Origin: G963668435 sp963668435 | Lineage (GTDB): Bacteria; Latescibacterota; Latescibacteria; Latescibacterales; Latescibacteraceae | Length of the DNA stretch: 64,000 nt | Reading direction: 5' to 3' | Assembly: GCA_963668435.2 (NCBI GenBank) | Contig: CAXXSC010000005.1 | Span: forward strand, 310,001 to 374,000 | The notes under the pieces: generated by a model | Told to the model about the DNA's origin: nothing | Seen by the model: the letters and a program-made list of their open reading frames with translations, nothing else | Databases searched by the model: none | Translations under genes and position numbers: made by a program | Shown here: positions 46,584-55,858 of the stretch, piece after piece | Layout: each line of letters begins with the position of its first letter | Position numbering within the stretch: the first letter of the stretch is position 1

Positions 46584-47447
46584 CTAAACTTTTTTCGCCA
46601 GCATCGAAACATCCACAGGAATAGTGTCGCGCGGGATGAATGACTGCCTGACCCCGTCCTTGAGAAGGCCCACGATCCTCAGGCCCGGTTTCTTGTCGAA
46701 CGAATTGCAGATAGCATTGGTATTGACCAGCGCCACGCCGCGGTATTCGTGCTCAGGAATGGTCGTATGACGGTGCCCGGAAAAGACCGCTTTCACATTG
46801 TTGGCAGCAAAAAGATCGAGCCATTTGTGACGCTGGTCGGCGGGTATATTATGATAGCCGTCCTCCTCCGCGATATCATTGTCGAAAAACGGGTGATGCA
46901 TGAAAACGATCGTGCCTTTTTCTTTCGCCGCGTTCATCAGATCCTCGCGGCACCAGTCGAGCTGACTGACAGCCTCCTCGGGGCATTTCTCCGAGAATTT
47001 AATGAGATGGCTGTTCAGGGCTACGAAATGCCAGCCGCCATGATCGAAAGAATAGCGGTCAGGCCCATAGGTCTGACGATAGAAAGAAAGGTTGGCATGG
47101 TCGCAGCTGCCCTTGAAATCATGGTTGCCCGGTACATTGCAGAGTCTTATTTCGGGATCGAGCATGTCGGCGAGACGGCGGTATTCCTGAATCTGTAGCG
47201 CATGTCCCGGCAGGTTGGTCAGGTCGCCGCAGACCACCATGAATGCCGGTTTCGGCGTCATGGCGTTGATATCCTCGTAGACCTTCTCGAGAATGCGGCT
47301 TTCCGCCCGGAAATTGTTGCCATTTTTTCCGCCCTCGATCATACCGATCTGGGTGTCGGCCATCTGGATGAAATAGAACGGGCCGCCGGAACAGGCCTCG
47401 AGAAGCAAAGGAACGCTGATCATCGATAAAAAAGAACGTCGCCGCAT
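46584..47447 (-). CDS. Exported calcineurin-like metallophosphoesterase
   Basis: A 287-residue metallophosphoesterase. The N-terminus RRRSFLSMISVPLLLEAC has a twin-arginine-like start and a lipobox Cys. Metal-binding motifs are complete: QMADTQIG, VCGDLTN, PGNHDF, MHHPFFDND and FSGHRHTTIP. This is the CpdA/3',5'-cyclic-nucleotide phosphodiesterase-like branch, but as an exported protein its substrate is probably an extracytoplasmic phosphoester. The ATG at 47447 with GGGGAAAT is used. Confidence 0.87.
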   Translation of the reverse strand: MRRRSFLSMISVPLLLEACSGGPFYFIQMADTQIGMIEGGKNGNNFRAESRILEKVYEDINAMTPKPAFMVVCGDLTNLPGHALQIQEYRRLADMLDPEIRLCNVPGNHDFKGSCDHANLSFYRQTYGPDRYSFDHGGWHFVALNSHLIKFSEKCPEEAVSQLDWCREDLMNAAKEKGTIVFMHHPFFDNDIAEEDGYHNIPADQRHKWLDLFAANNVKAVFSGHRHTTIPEHEYRGVALVNTNAICNSFDKKPGLRIVGLLKDGVRQSFIPRDTIPVDVSMLAKKV

Positions 47448-47783
47448 GATATTTCCCCATAAGAATCGAACTTTATTTTTTACGCGTGAAATTACAGTAT
47501 ACACGACAGAGCGGGTGATGGCAAGTGAGGAAGCTGTAAAAAAACACCCTTTCCCGGCATGCAATGTAACACGCCATGTTTACCACTCTAAAACAGCGCT
47601 TGTTTTTCCGGCCGGATGCAATATATTGTTTCTTGCAGGCAATTTTGAGCAGGCATATGACAGCTAATAAAAACTGTACTGTGTCCTACCGGAGGATGCG
47701 GTGTGCGGACAGCGCCTGCCAGAGAAAGATGCCGCACAGTTCCGCGCGAAACGGATTCAGCGGCTTTTTTTCGGGAGGACGAC
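47448..47783. other. Divergent intergenic region
   Basis: 336 bp between the minus-strand phosphoesterase and the plus-strand FlgD-Ig gene; it must hold both promoters. No clean -35/-10 pair, repeat family or small gene could be supported. Confidence 0.4.
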
Positions 47784-49112
47784 ATGAGGTGTTCATTGCC
47801 ACGCTTTTTTCTTCGATCAATCTTCGTTCACGGTCTTGGCACAGCGTTTATTACCGCCTTCATTGTAGCTTGGTCAACATCAACCCCCGCGCTCGCCGCC
47901 ACGGTCAGCGGGACAATCACCAACTCAGCAAATGCCACGGCTCTTTCCGGTGCGGAGATCATGTTTGTCGCGGACGGCGACACATCGCGGACATTCTCGG
48001 CGGCGGACGGCTCCTATGCAATCGAGCTCGATATCAGCCCGCTCGATGTGGCTGAAACACCGAGGCCGCAGGAGTTTGTCCTGCACCAGAATTTCCCGAA
48101 CCCGTTCAATCCCTCGACCATGATCGAGTTCGAGCTTCTCGAACCTGATACCGTCGCGCTCACAGTCTACAATGTCATGGGCCAGACTGTGCGTAAGCTC
48201 GTGTCCGGGCAAGTTGCGGCAGGAGTCCACACTGTCGCGTGGGATGGCCGCGACGACAGCGGCATGTCGGTATCGGCGGGCGTGTATCTTTACCGTCTCA
48301 GCACCGGCGGGCAGTCGGTCACGAAAAAGATGCTTTTGCTCGACGGCGGCATGCATTCTTCCAGCGGCGTTTCAGTTGCCGCCTCGCCGGTGTATGTGGC
48401 TCCAGTTGCCGAGAAACGGTCGGTAACGCCCCGCGATTTCGTCATGGCGGTGAAACTTGACGGCTATCTGCTTTATGAGGATTACCATTTCAGCGTTGCG
48501 GCTGACAAAGCGGTTGATGTGGCGATGGAGGAGAAGAGCGGGGCGACGGTGTCGGGGAGTGTGGAATACAGCATGCAATACAACGATGGCATAATCTTCA
48601 ATAACGACAACTGGGATGGCGTCGTTGCTCCAATAACGATAACCGTCTATAACGCAGTGGATTACAGTGACACCCTCGCGGTAAAAACGCTCATTTACCC
48701 TGACAATACTTATGAAATAACGGGATTGCCAGAGGGTGTGGTGGATGTTGTATGGCATGGTGACAATGTGTTGCCATGCAAGCAAATTGATCTCTCGATT
48801 TTGGCGGGAGAAAACCGACTTGCTTCGGAAAACATCTATATCATGATACAGACTGAGTCTCTTTCCTGGGATGCCCGTTTTGTCGTCAGAATGAAACCTT
48901 CCTATGAAAAAAGCGCTACCGTTAAAAAAATACTGACGCCTCTTGGGTGCGAGTTGAAAGAATCATTGTCGCGATATGGCTTTGTAACGTATTATTGCGT
49001 TCTCCCGGCGGCTTCGCAATATAGTATGGTCTTTATAACAAGCGAATTACTTCATGATTATCGTGTTTCCGAGGTGTATCCCGAACCGGTGATTATCGGT
49101 TATAAACGCTGA
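47784..49112 (+). CDS. Secreted protein with an internal FlgD/T9SS-type Ig domain
   Basis: A 442-residue protein with a long Sec signal ending ALAA. The mature part begins with a carboxypeptidase-regulatory-like domain (ATVSGTITNSANATALSGAE). A FlgD-like Ig/T9SS sorting-type module follows at about residues 90-185 (FVLHQNFPNPFNPSTMIEF, VYNVMGQTVRKLVSG, GRDDSGMSVSAGVYLYRL). A second regulatory-like segment comes next (ATVSGSVEYSMQYND) and then an A+T-richer C-terminal ~150 residues of unknown fold. In FCB bacteria this Ig module is normally at the very C-terminus; here it lies in the first half. GGGAGGA ribosome site. Confidence 0.75.
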   Translation: MRCSLPRFFLRSIFVHGLGTAFITAFIVAWSTSTPALAATVSGTITNSANATALSGAEIMFVADGDTSRTFSAADGSYAIELDISPLDVAETPRPQEFVLHQNFPNPFNPSTMIEFELLEPDTVALTVYNVMGQTVRKLVSGQVAAGVHTVAWDGRDDSGMSVSAGVYLYRLSTGGQSVTKKMLLLDGGMHSSSGVSVAASPVYVAPVAEKRSVTPRDFVMAVKLDGYLLYEDYHFSVAADKAVDVAMEEKSGATVSGSVEYSMQYNDGIIFNNDNWDGVVAPITITVYNAVDYSDTLAVKTLIYPDNTYEITGLPEGVVDVVWHGDNVLPCKQIDLSILAGENRLASENIYIMIQTESLSWDARFVVRMKPSYEKSATVKKILTPLGCELKESLSRYGFVTYYCVLPAASQYSMVFITSELLHDYRVSEVYPEPVIIGYKR

Positions 49113-49113
49113 A

Positions 49114-49150
49114 TGAACTACCTCGGACTAAAGTCCGGGATATCCAATAT
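49114..49150. repeat. Palindromic repeat family A, copy 5
   Basis: TGAACTACC then CGGACT-AA-AGTCCG (49124-49137). The flank matches copy 2, but the stem sequence differs while pairing is kept. It lies just after a stop codon. Confidence 0.65.
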
Positions 49151-49234
49151 CCGCCCCCTATCCCCCTACCCCTTGCTCTTGCGCGGCTCTACGTGTCCCC
49201 CAAGGGGAGAATCGCTTTTTCTTAATTTCTTGCT

Positions 49235-49274
49235 CCCTTTGGGGGAAAGATGTCGCAAAGCGACAGAAAGGGGG
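49235..49274. repeat. Dispersed intergenic repeat family B, copy 3
   Basis: CCCTTT and AAAGGGGG arms enclose TGTCGC (49251-49256) paired with GCGACA (49260-49265). Relative to copy 1, inner A-T has become G-C on both arms, so pairing is conserved while sequence changes. Confidence 0.65.
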
Positions 49275-49290
49275 CAAAATACTGCTTTCC

Positions 49291-49320
49291 CCCGGATCGA
49301 AATCCGAAGAATTCTTATGA
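49291..49320. repeat. Palindromic repeat family A, copy 6
   Basis: CGGAT (49293-49297) pairs with ATCCG (49302-49306), followed by AAGAATTCTTATGA, close to the copy 1 flank. Confidence 0.5.
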
Positions 49321-49325
49321 TATAA

Positions 49326-49360
49326 AAAAGAGGCGGGAACAATATCCCGCCTCTTTTCAT
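49326..49360. terminator. Bidirectional terminator between convergent genes
   Basis: A perfect 13-bp stem AAAAGAGGCGGGA (49326-49338) with TCCCGCCTCTTTT (49345-49357) and loop ACAATA. T-rich tails occur on both strands, serving the FlgD-Ig gene and the DUF2723 gene. Confidence 0.88.
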
Positions 49361-49398
49361 TTTAAAGCACCGCTGATTTTTCGTCGATGAAATTCCGC

Positions 49399-52377
49399 TC
49401 ATTTCGTTTTCGAGGAGTCGGCCTGCTGGATCTGTTTCCAACGTTTCATCATGATATCCCTGGTTTCCTGGACCGCCGAATCGTCCGGGTCGAGTTCGAG
49501 GATGTGTTCGAGTGACTGAAGCACCTCCTCGTATCTGCCAGTTCCTGCAAGCGCGCCGATATGGGCCTTGAGCGCAAGAATATTATCGGGATAGTCCTTG
49601 ATGAGCGCACGGGCCGCCGTAAGCGCTTCCTCTTTTTTATCTTTCCTGATCAGATCGTGCACACGGTCGATCCTGGCATTGACACCATCACCTTTCGCAA
49701 CCGGGAATGTGTCGCCTTTCATCAGCGAATCGGAAAGCGCATACTCGCCGAGAATATTGAGGATCGCATACACTTTCATGCGGTCCCTCGCTGTGCCGGT
49801 GGGATCAGTGTAGAAATCAGGCGCGGCGATCTCCTGCTTGATAAGGTCGAGTGTCAGATCCTCGGCGCCGTATGCTGCAAGGATACGGTAGAATTCGGTA
49901 CGGTTCGCCTGGCTCGCCCGGAAATCGATTGTCCCGGATTCCCATTCGACAAAATCGACTATCTCATCGATCATATCGTGTGACAGCATTGCCTGGTAGA
50001 GCAGAAGGCGTTTGTCGAAATCGTTCGGCGTGCGGTTGATCGCGCCCCATGCGGCCTTGACCGCATTCTCACGGTCGCCGTCGTTGGCAAAACGCTCGCA
50101 GAGCTGTGCGAAACCGATGAAATAGTTGGTCACCAGCTTGATCGTGTTGGGCGGCTTGTAAATGGAATCGTCGTCGAGCGAACGGTACTGGTAGCGGTCG
50201 AACACATTATCCGCCATGGTCGGCACATCGACCAATATCTGGCCTTTCGGCGCGGGCACTTTCTCAAGCCGGTAGACCATGCCCTGCATCGCAAGATGAT
50301 CGTCGAGGCCGATCTTGTTCTCTGTGGCCACTGTCACCGCGAAATAGATCGGGCGCTCCCAGTTGTTCCAGTTGATAATGCTCGCCACCATCTCGTCCTG
50401 AACACGGATCATACCGACAATCTCGCCGCCGCCTGCATCGAGGCGGTGATAGGTCGGCAGACGCCAGGTGATGCCCGCCATATTGACATCTTTACCCTCC
50501 ACCGGCCACAGACGGCGCATCAGCGCGGGCTCGTCACGGCCGCAGAGGGTTTTCTCGATGAACTCGTCCTCGTATTTGATCGGAAGCGTTTTGCCGTTTA
50601 TCCCGTCACTTTCACCACTACCCTCGCGGATGAACGGCGCCATCTCGTTCTTGAGCTGGAGGATATACCAGCTTGTGTTGAGAAGGCTCAGGTTGACAAC
50701 GCGGATGTCGCGGCGGAATCCCATGACCTCTTGGAGGTACCACACCGGGAACGTGTCGTTGTCACCGTTGGTGAACAGGATAGCGTCCTTTTCACATGAG
50801 GTCAGGATATTATACGCGTAATCCCAGGGCATCCAGTCATGGCTGCGGTCATGGACCTCGAAATGGTTGAATTTCGGATCGATATGGTTCGAAAGCACCG
50901 AGAAAGGCACGAGCGAACCGAAACAGAGAAACATCGACATCGTTGCGACACGCGCCGCCGGCATTTTACCCTTTTCCCGGAACCAGTCGTAAAGGTCGTA
51001 GATAATGCCCCAGATGCCGAATCCGATCCAGTACATGATGATGTAATAGGAGCCGAGGAAGAAATAGGCGCGTTCCCGGACCTGTGGATTATCCATGTTG
51101 AGATAGATGACAAGCCCGATAGAGGATCCTATGAAAAAGAGCATCAGGGCAAAAAATGTCTTGAAATCCAGACGGGCGTGGGTATAAAAACCGTATATGA
51201 GCACAGATATGAGCAGCAGCGATATCGGCACATAATGCACGATACTGACCGGGCCGGGGCTGTCCGCCGAACGGTCGTTCTCGAATACCGCCTCAACTGT
51301 CGGTCCCCATTTCGGGAACTGCTGCAGAAGGTATCTCAGATACATGTACTTGAACTGGTAACCGAAAGAGGATTTGCGGTTGAAAGCGGCGACATACATG
51401 TTGTCCTGACCATATTGGTCACGCTCGATATAAAGCGTGTAGCGGTTCCAGTTGTCAGGATTGCCCTCGTTGATCGCCGGCGACTTGCCGGCACGGACCA
51501 TGACAGTGGGATAGACGGAGAAACCGATAATATAGAGCGAGCCGCAGAAAATCATGCCCAGAAGTGTGACTTTCCAGGCCTGCGCCTCTTTCTTGTACAT
51601 TTTATAGAGAATCGGTGGGGAAACAATGGCAAACGCCGCCATTACAAGGTACTGAATACCCAGTCCGGTGAACAGCTTGACAATGCCCGCGACAGCGAGA
51701 AGCAGCACAAGCGAGCCCCAGAGATTCGCATGCCTGAACCAGTCCGGTTTCGCGAAAAGCACAATCAGGAAAAGGGTCGGGGCCATGAGAAGCACTGTAA
51801 GATGGACACCGTTGCCGAGACCGAGGATATAAGCGGCAAGGAAAAGGTAGCGCACAGTCCTCAGATCATCCTTACGGTCCAACCATTTCAGCACAAGCCA
51901 GAGCGCGGTCAGCTGCATGAAAAGGCTGGGCATGTAGGTCTCGGTCTCAATAGCGTTCTCCCAGAACTCGTTGGAGAATCCGGCCATGAACGCGGTGACC
52001 GTAGCGGCAAACATCGTGATCGCTTCCTCGAGCCGCGTTCCCGCCTGACGGAGCTTTCGGAATATCCTGACCACGACAAGGTAGGTCAGCATGACAGTCA
52101 GAGCGCCGAGAAGAACATCGATCATATTCACGCGGTAGGCGATTTCCTCGTTACCGAGGCCGCGGAAATCATGAAACGGAATCAGCGAAAAAACCCGCCC
52201 GAGAATCGACAGAAGCGGCGATCCCGGCGGGTGGGGTATGCCCATGATATAGGAACAGGTGATGAACTCGCCGCAGTCCCAGAAAGAAAGGGTGGGCGCC
52301 ACTGTCATCAGATAGATGACAAGCATGACAGCAAACAGCGAGGCGGCAATTATCTTATCGACAGTATTTCTACTCAC
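49399..52377 (-). CDS. DUF2723 membrane protein with C-terminal TPR-like region
   Basis: A 992-residue inner-membrane protein. The DUF2723 signature opens it (VAPTLSFWDCGEFITCSYIMG, then GIPHPPGSPLL), followed by about twelve membrane helices to residue ~500. A soluble domain follows, and the last ~100 residues are TPR-like (ALKAHIGALAGTGRYEEVLQSL). DUF2723 proteins resemble protein O-mannosyltransferases (GT-C fold) and are common in Bacteroidota and relatives; some have been linked to glycosylation of secreted proteins. GTG start behind GGAGGAG. Function beyond the membrane/TPR architecture is inferred. Confidence 0.87.
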   Translation of the reverse strand: MSRNTVDKIIAASLFAVMLVIYLMTVAPTLSFWDCGEFITCSYIMGIPHPPGSPLLSILGRVFSLIPFHDFRGLGNEEIAYRVNMIDVLLGALTVMLTYLVVVRIFRKLRQAGTRLEEAITMFAATVTAFMAGFSNEFWENAIETETYMPSLFMQLTALWLVLKWLDRKDDLRTVRYLFLAAYILGLGNGVHLTVLLMAPTLFLIVLFAKPDWFRHANLWGSLVLLLAVAGIVKLFTGLGIQYLVMAAFAIVSPPILYKMYKKEAQAWKVTLLGMIFCGSLYIIGFSVYPTVMVRAGKSPAINEGNPDNWNRYTLYIERDQYGQDNMYVAAFNRKSSFGYQFKYMYLRYLLQQFPKWGPTVEAVFENDRSADSPGPVSIVHYVPISLLLISVLIYGFYTHARLDFKTFFALMLFFIGSSIGLVIYLNMDNPQVRERAYFFLGSYYIIMYWIGFGIWGIIYDLYDWFREKGKMPAARVATMSMFLCFGSLVPFSVLSNHIDPKFNHFEVHDRSHDWMPWDYAYNILTSCEKDAILFTNGDNDTFPVWYLQEVMGFRRDIRVVNLSLLNTSWYILQLKNEMAPFIREGSGESDGINGKTLPIKYEDEFIEKTLCGRDEPALMRRLWPVEGKDVNMAGITWRLPTYHRLDAGGGEIVGMIRVQDEMVASIINWNNWERPIYFAVTVATENKIGLDDHLAMQGMVYRLEKVPAPKGQILVDVPTMADNVFDRYQYRSLDDDSIYKPPNTIKLVTNYFIGFAQLCERFANDGDRENAVKAAWGAINRTPNDFDKRLLLYQAMLSHDMIDEIVDFVEWESGTIDFRASQANRTEFYRILAAYGAEDLTLDLIKQEIAAPDFYTDPTGTARDRMKVYAILNILGEYALSDSLMKGDTFPVAKGDGVNARIDRVHDLIRKDKKEEALTAARALIKDYPDNILALKAHIGALAGTGRYEEVLQSLEHILELDPDDSAVQETRDIMMKRWKQIQQADSSKTK

Positions 52378-52583
52378 AAAACTCCTCCGTTTGGGGATAC
52401 GCCGGAATAATCCTTAAATATATCAATACAGCCCCTTATGAGCAAGAGAATTGCTCAATCCACAGGGGAGTGATATTAGCATTCTGTCAATCAGGATAAA
52501 ACAGATTCCTGCGTTCGCTGTTCCTGCTGTTTTAGGGGAGGATGTTTACGGACATGAGTGCGGATTCACGGGGGTGTCAGCGT

Positions 52584-53444
52584 TCATTCCTCGAGGTATG
52601 GCTTGAGTATCCTTGCACGTTTGGGGTGGCGAAGGCGTTTCAATGCGGTTTCCTTGATTTGACGGACACGTTCACGGGTAAGGCTGAACCGCGCACCGAT
52701 CTCCTCGAGGGTCAGCGCTCTTTCGCGGTTAATGCCGAAATAAAGGCATATCACCTCCGCTTCTTTCCCTTTGAGTGTCGACAGGCATTTCTCCACTTCC
52801 TTCTTCAGTGAAATGTCCATGATCTTCTCATCGGTATGCGGAGTTTTTTCGTCCTCGAGGACATCGAGCAGCGAATTCTTGTCGCCTTCCTGAAAAGGAG
52901 AGTTTATCGAAAGGTGACGGGAAGATATTTTCAGCGTCTTGCTCACATCGGCCGATTTCATTTCGAGATCATCCGCGATTTCGCTGGCGGAGGGCTTCCT
53001 CAGAAAATCCTGCTCGAGTTTCCGCGCGCTCTTGCCGATTTTGTGGAGCGCTCCGACCCTGTTGAGAGGGAGGCGGACAATTCTCGACTGGTCCGCAAGC
53101 GCCTGAAGGATAGACTGCCGTATCCACCAGACAGCATAGGAAATGAACTTGAATCCCTTGGTTTCATCGAAACGTTTCGCGGCTTTTATCAAGCCGATAT
53201 TGCCTTCGTTCATCAGATCGCCCAGAGACATGCCCTGGTTCTGGTAGTTCTTGGCCACACTCACCACAAAACGCAGATTTGCGTTTACCAGCTTCTCCAG
53301 AGCCTCTTCCGAGCCGTTTCTTATTTCCCTGGCAAGCTCTTTCTCCTCATCAGCGGTCAAAAGATTATAGTGATTTATCTCTTCGAGATATTTATCGAGT
53401 GAACGGTCTTCACGCGAATATGGCTTTTTCACTAAATTCGACAC
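52584..53444 (-). CDS. rpoD: Housekeeping-type sigma-70 factor (short RpoD)
   Basis: A 286-residue sigma-70 factor with region 1.2 (SLDKYLEEINHYNLLTADEE), region 2 (NLRFVVSVAKNYQNQGMSLGDLMNEGNIGLIKA, KFISYAVWWIRQSI), region 3 and region 4 (LTLEEIGARFSLTRERVRQIKE). Lacking region 1.1 and the long spacer, it matches the short RpoD type of Bacteroidota and relatives. It is the best candidate for the primary sigma, though a second sigma-70 elsewhere cannot be excluded. GTG start with GAGGTGA seven bases upstream. Confidence 0.85.
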   Translation of the reverse strand: MSNLVKKPYSREDRSLDKYLEEINHYNLLTADEEKELAREIRNGSEEALEKLVNANLRFVVSVAKNYQNQGMSLGDLMNEGNIGLIKAAKRFDETKGFKFISYAVWWIRQSILQALADQSRIVRLPLNRVGALHKIGKSARKLEQDFLRKPSASEIADDLEMKSADVSKTLKISSRHLSINSPFQEGDKNSLLDVLEDEKTPHTDEKIMDISLKKEVEKCLSTLKGKEAEVICLYFGINRERALTLEEIGARFSLTRERVRQIKETALKRLRHPKRARILKPYLEE

Positions 53445-53611
53445 GAAAAATCACCTCAAGTTATGATATATGAGATCAAGATACTGCGGATTGCACGCAA
53501 TACGGGCGGGCAGGCAGGAAGGCGGCATATCAACCGGGCACGTTCAGCCGGACAGACTTCACCTGTCCGGCAAAACAGTACGGAAACAACCTCAGGCAGT
53601 CACGGGAGATA

Positions 53612-53890
53612 TTACCGGGGCCTGGTATTAAAGAAACGTTTCAGTTTATCAAGAGCATTCGTTGTCACCGGCCCCTGCGCTTCTTTCTGTTCGGCCAAGA
53701 TTATGTTTTCGGCCCTCGGCCCTTTTTCGCTCTCCTTGAAATCGAATTCAACGCGGTCACCTTCACGAAGGTTGAAGAAGTTAATTCCATTGAGCAAGGC
53801 GGAACGATGAAAAAACACATCTTCTCCGTTTTCTTTCCGTATGAAACCGAAACCACGTTGTTTACTGATAGTCTTTATTTTTCCATTCAT
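53612..53890 (-). CDS. Cold-shock (CspA-family) RNA/DNA-binding protein
   Basis: A 92-residue protein. The N-terminal 65 residues form a cold-shock domain with RNP1 (RGFGFI) and RNP2 (DVFFHRS). A 25-residue tail (AQGPVTTNALDKLKRFF) is longer than in classical CspA (about 70 residues). It binds single-stranded nucleic acid and probably acts as an RNA chaperone. Confidence 0.88.
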   Translation of the reverse strand: MNGKIKTISKQRGFGFIRKENGEDVFFHRSALLNGINFFNLREGDRVEFDFKESEKGPRAENIILAEQKEAQGPVTTNALDKLKRFFNTRPR

Positions 53891-53923
53891 TTAACACTCT
53901 GTTCGTTTTTCGATTCTGAGCTT

Positions 53924-54214
53924 TTAGTTTTCATCGCCGGTTGTGCGTTTGAAGATAAATCGGCCGTCCTTTCCGGAATCGGAATTGTATTCCATTTTCA
54001 TACCTTTCAGCGACTCGGCCAGTTCTTTTTTCACAGTCAGAAGAACTTTGCCATCCTGATTTTTGAAAAGCTCATCCCCTTTTCTCTGGTTGTCATACAG
54101 AAATTCAAGGGAAGTATTGTCAGCTTCCGAAACTGTCAAACGAATCACCTTGTCGGGCTTTTCAGACAGGATTGTCTCGAATTTTTCAATTGCACTCTCG
54201 CCTAATTCAAACAT
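53924..54214 (-). CDS. HesB/IscA-like small protein lacking the cluster cysteines
   Basis: A 96-residue protein. The start LGESAIEKFETILSEKPDKVIRLTVSEA and the rest follow the strand-helix layout of HesB/IscA-type Fe-S carriers, but the three cysteines that bind the cluster are all absent. It is therefore unlikely to carry an Fe-S cluster. Family assignment rests on fold pattern and length only. A GGAGG site precedes the ATG; it lies 33 bp upstream of the cold-shock gene on the same strand. Confidence 0.5.
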   Translation of the reverse strand: MFELGESAIEKFETILSEKPDKVIRLTVSEADNTSLEFLYDNQRKGDELFKNQDGKVLLTVKKELAESLKGMKMEYNSDSGKDGRFIFKRTTGDEN

Positions 54215-54323
54215 AGCTTGCCTCCGTTTTACTTCCTGTTACAGCTCTTTACCGATTTATAGCTTATAAAAACTGCCGTTATCACCGCAGGGCGGCAGGG
54301 CATTTTGTATCCGGTTCAAAAAA

Positions 54324-54836
54324 TCACGAATCTCCCTGATTCTGCTTGTCGATTGCGCCTGTTTCCAGTATCGGCGCAGCATCAATATGTGTGACATTCA
54401 TCAGGTTCACAATCTGTTCGAGCGCCATGGCAATCGTGTTTTTTTCCAGCTCACTGTATATTTTCAGGTTTTTCGACAACGTATCCTGAAGAGGTGATGG
54501 CGCCTGTTTTGCGAGACTCCGCCCCTCTTCTGTCGCGATCACCATGACATTCCGCCTGTCCTCGCTGCTTCGCTCACGTCGCACAAGGCCTTTCTCCTCA
54601 AGCCTGTCGACAATACCGACAACCGTGCTTGCGCTGAGACTGATCGCATGACTGATCTGCGAAACTGTCGAGGGTTTCTCATCGACAATGTATAAAAGGC
54701 AGATCAGCTGGGGACCGGTTATATTGTATTCCGTTCTGAGTTGTCGAGAATACTGATCGATAGAACGGATTATGCGGCGGAGCGCGACCAGTATTCTTTT
54801 GTCGTAATCAATCGGTTCAGGTGTCCCGGCACCCAT
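54324..54836 (-). CDS. MarR-family transcriptional regulator
   Basis: A 170-residue winged-helix regulator. The dimer helix is followed by the DNA-binding core QLICLLYIVDEKPSTVSQISHAISLSASTVVGIVDRLEEKGLVRRERSSEDRR, here cited only as residues ~45-100: the recognition helix lies in SASTVVGIVDRL and the wing in RERSSEDRRNV. Such proteins repress their own gene and respond to small phenolics or stress. GAGGATAA precedes an inner ATG at 54836, four codons after the first ATG (54848), and is taken as the start. A strong promoter and direct repeats lie upstream. Confidence 0.88.
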   Translation of the reverse strand: MGAGTPEPIDYDKRILVALRRIIRSIDQYSRQLRTEYNITGPQLICLLYIVDEKPSTVSQISHAISLSASTVVGIVDRLEEKGLVRRERSSEDRRNVMVIATEEGRSLAKQAPSPLQDTLSKNLKIYSELEKNTIAMALEQIVNLMNVTHIDAAPILETGAIDKQNQGDS

Positions 54837-54967
54837 ATTTATCCTCATATGTCAATCTGTAAACACAGCCCTCCGGCACACAAAGCCCTGCCAAAGGCAA
54901 CTGCAGCGAATAATCATTACATCACAACAAACTCTCCCCGAGTTATTTACCGGGAATTTCAACATTA

Positions 54968-55024
54968 ATTCTTGTACGAACCATTCTTGTTAGAAATAAT
55001 AACGAAAAATGACCTATTTGTCAA
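54968..55024 (-). promoter_or_regulatory. marR promoter and possible operator
   Basis: On the minus strand: TTGACA (55019-55024), 17-bp spacer, TATTAT (54996-55001). Just downstream, ATTCTTGT occurs twice as direct repeats (54968-54975 and 54983-54990, plus-strand reading) 15 bp apart, overlapping the expected start of transcription. This layout suits autorepression. The rest of the 54849-55278 gap shows nothing further. Confidence 0.6.
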
Positions 55025-55278
55025 CAACCGAACGCATTACTAACCGTCAAGGCTGTTCTATCGAAAAAAATACTATATTCGGCATCATAAAAAATAACAG
55101 AAGGAATGGAAATGCAGCAGTCCGGTCGGCTAAGCGGGTGACCTGCGGGGGAATTTCGATACAGATATGGAATAAAACAGTTGCGGCACGAGGGCAGCAA
55201 TATTACAATTCCTGCATAACAATATGTTTTCAGTAACAGGGTACTTCATCCGGCAACTGTCAAATCAGGCGTAATGCT

Positions 55279-55740
55279 ATGGACCACATCCGCATACAAT
55301 TCGACAACCGTTCACAGCGTATCGACCTGAAAACGGGCCTCTCCCTGCCTGATTTCACGATGGTGCAGGACGGCAGTGTAATCTTCTACGAAAACCGTCT
55401 CGACAACCCGGTCGATACGATCTGCTACATGTTCGCGCCGATGGTGCGAATGAATATCGCTGATCTCGCCCTCATCAGGAAACTTACCCATCCACGGATA
55501 TGGGCGCTGGTCAGCGGGCGTGACGGTGGCATTTCAGGGCTCAATCCGGTCATGTCAGCCGATGTCGTCCGCATCTACGCTGTCTCGTTCGTACCGCTCG
55601 ACCTGTCCACGAAGAAACCACTGCCGCGCGCGTGTGTCCTGCTCGAGGACCTCTACCTCATCCAGTGGCGCGAGCTCGACCATTGGCTCGCCACGAAAAG
55701 CCAGGAAGAATACGAGGGGGAGAGGGGCCTGTTTTTCTAA
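55279..55740 (+). CDS. Hypothetical protein
   Basis: A 153-residue soluble protein beginning MDHIRIQFDNRSQRIDL. Mixed alpha/beta character, with a central MFAPMVRMNIADLALIRKL and a C-terminal WRELDHWLATKSQEEYEGER. No family is recognised. AGGCG lies upstream of the ATG. It is alone between a regulator and trmO. Confidence 0.6.
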   Translation: MDHIRIQFDNRSQRIDLKTGLSLPDFTMVQDGSVIFYENRLDNPVDTICYMFAPMVRMNIADLALIRKLTHPRIWALVSGRDGGISGLNPVMSADVVRIYAVSFVPLDLSTKKPLPRACVLLEDLYLIQWRELDHWLATKSQEEYEGERGLFF

Positions 55741-55858
55741 TCTTTTCCCACTCTTGACATCACATGAGTTGACCTCGCCGAAAAAAAACGGCTAAAAAAT
55801 ACCCAACTGTTATTTTTTTATTGTCCTTAATTGCCTTCCCGGCTGTGAATATAGCAGA

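Noticed and set aside
50839..52410. 523-codon plus-strand frame opposite the DUF2723 gene.
   Set aside because: It is antisense to a strongly supported membrane-protein gene; its composition is that of a G+C-rich shadow frame (many His, Arg, Asp) with no motif or ribosome site.
55777..55792. GCCG-A8-CGGC hairpin between the hypothetical gene and trmO.
   Set aside because: Only a 4-bp stem; too weak to call a terminator, although T-rich runs lie on both sides.
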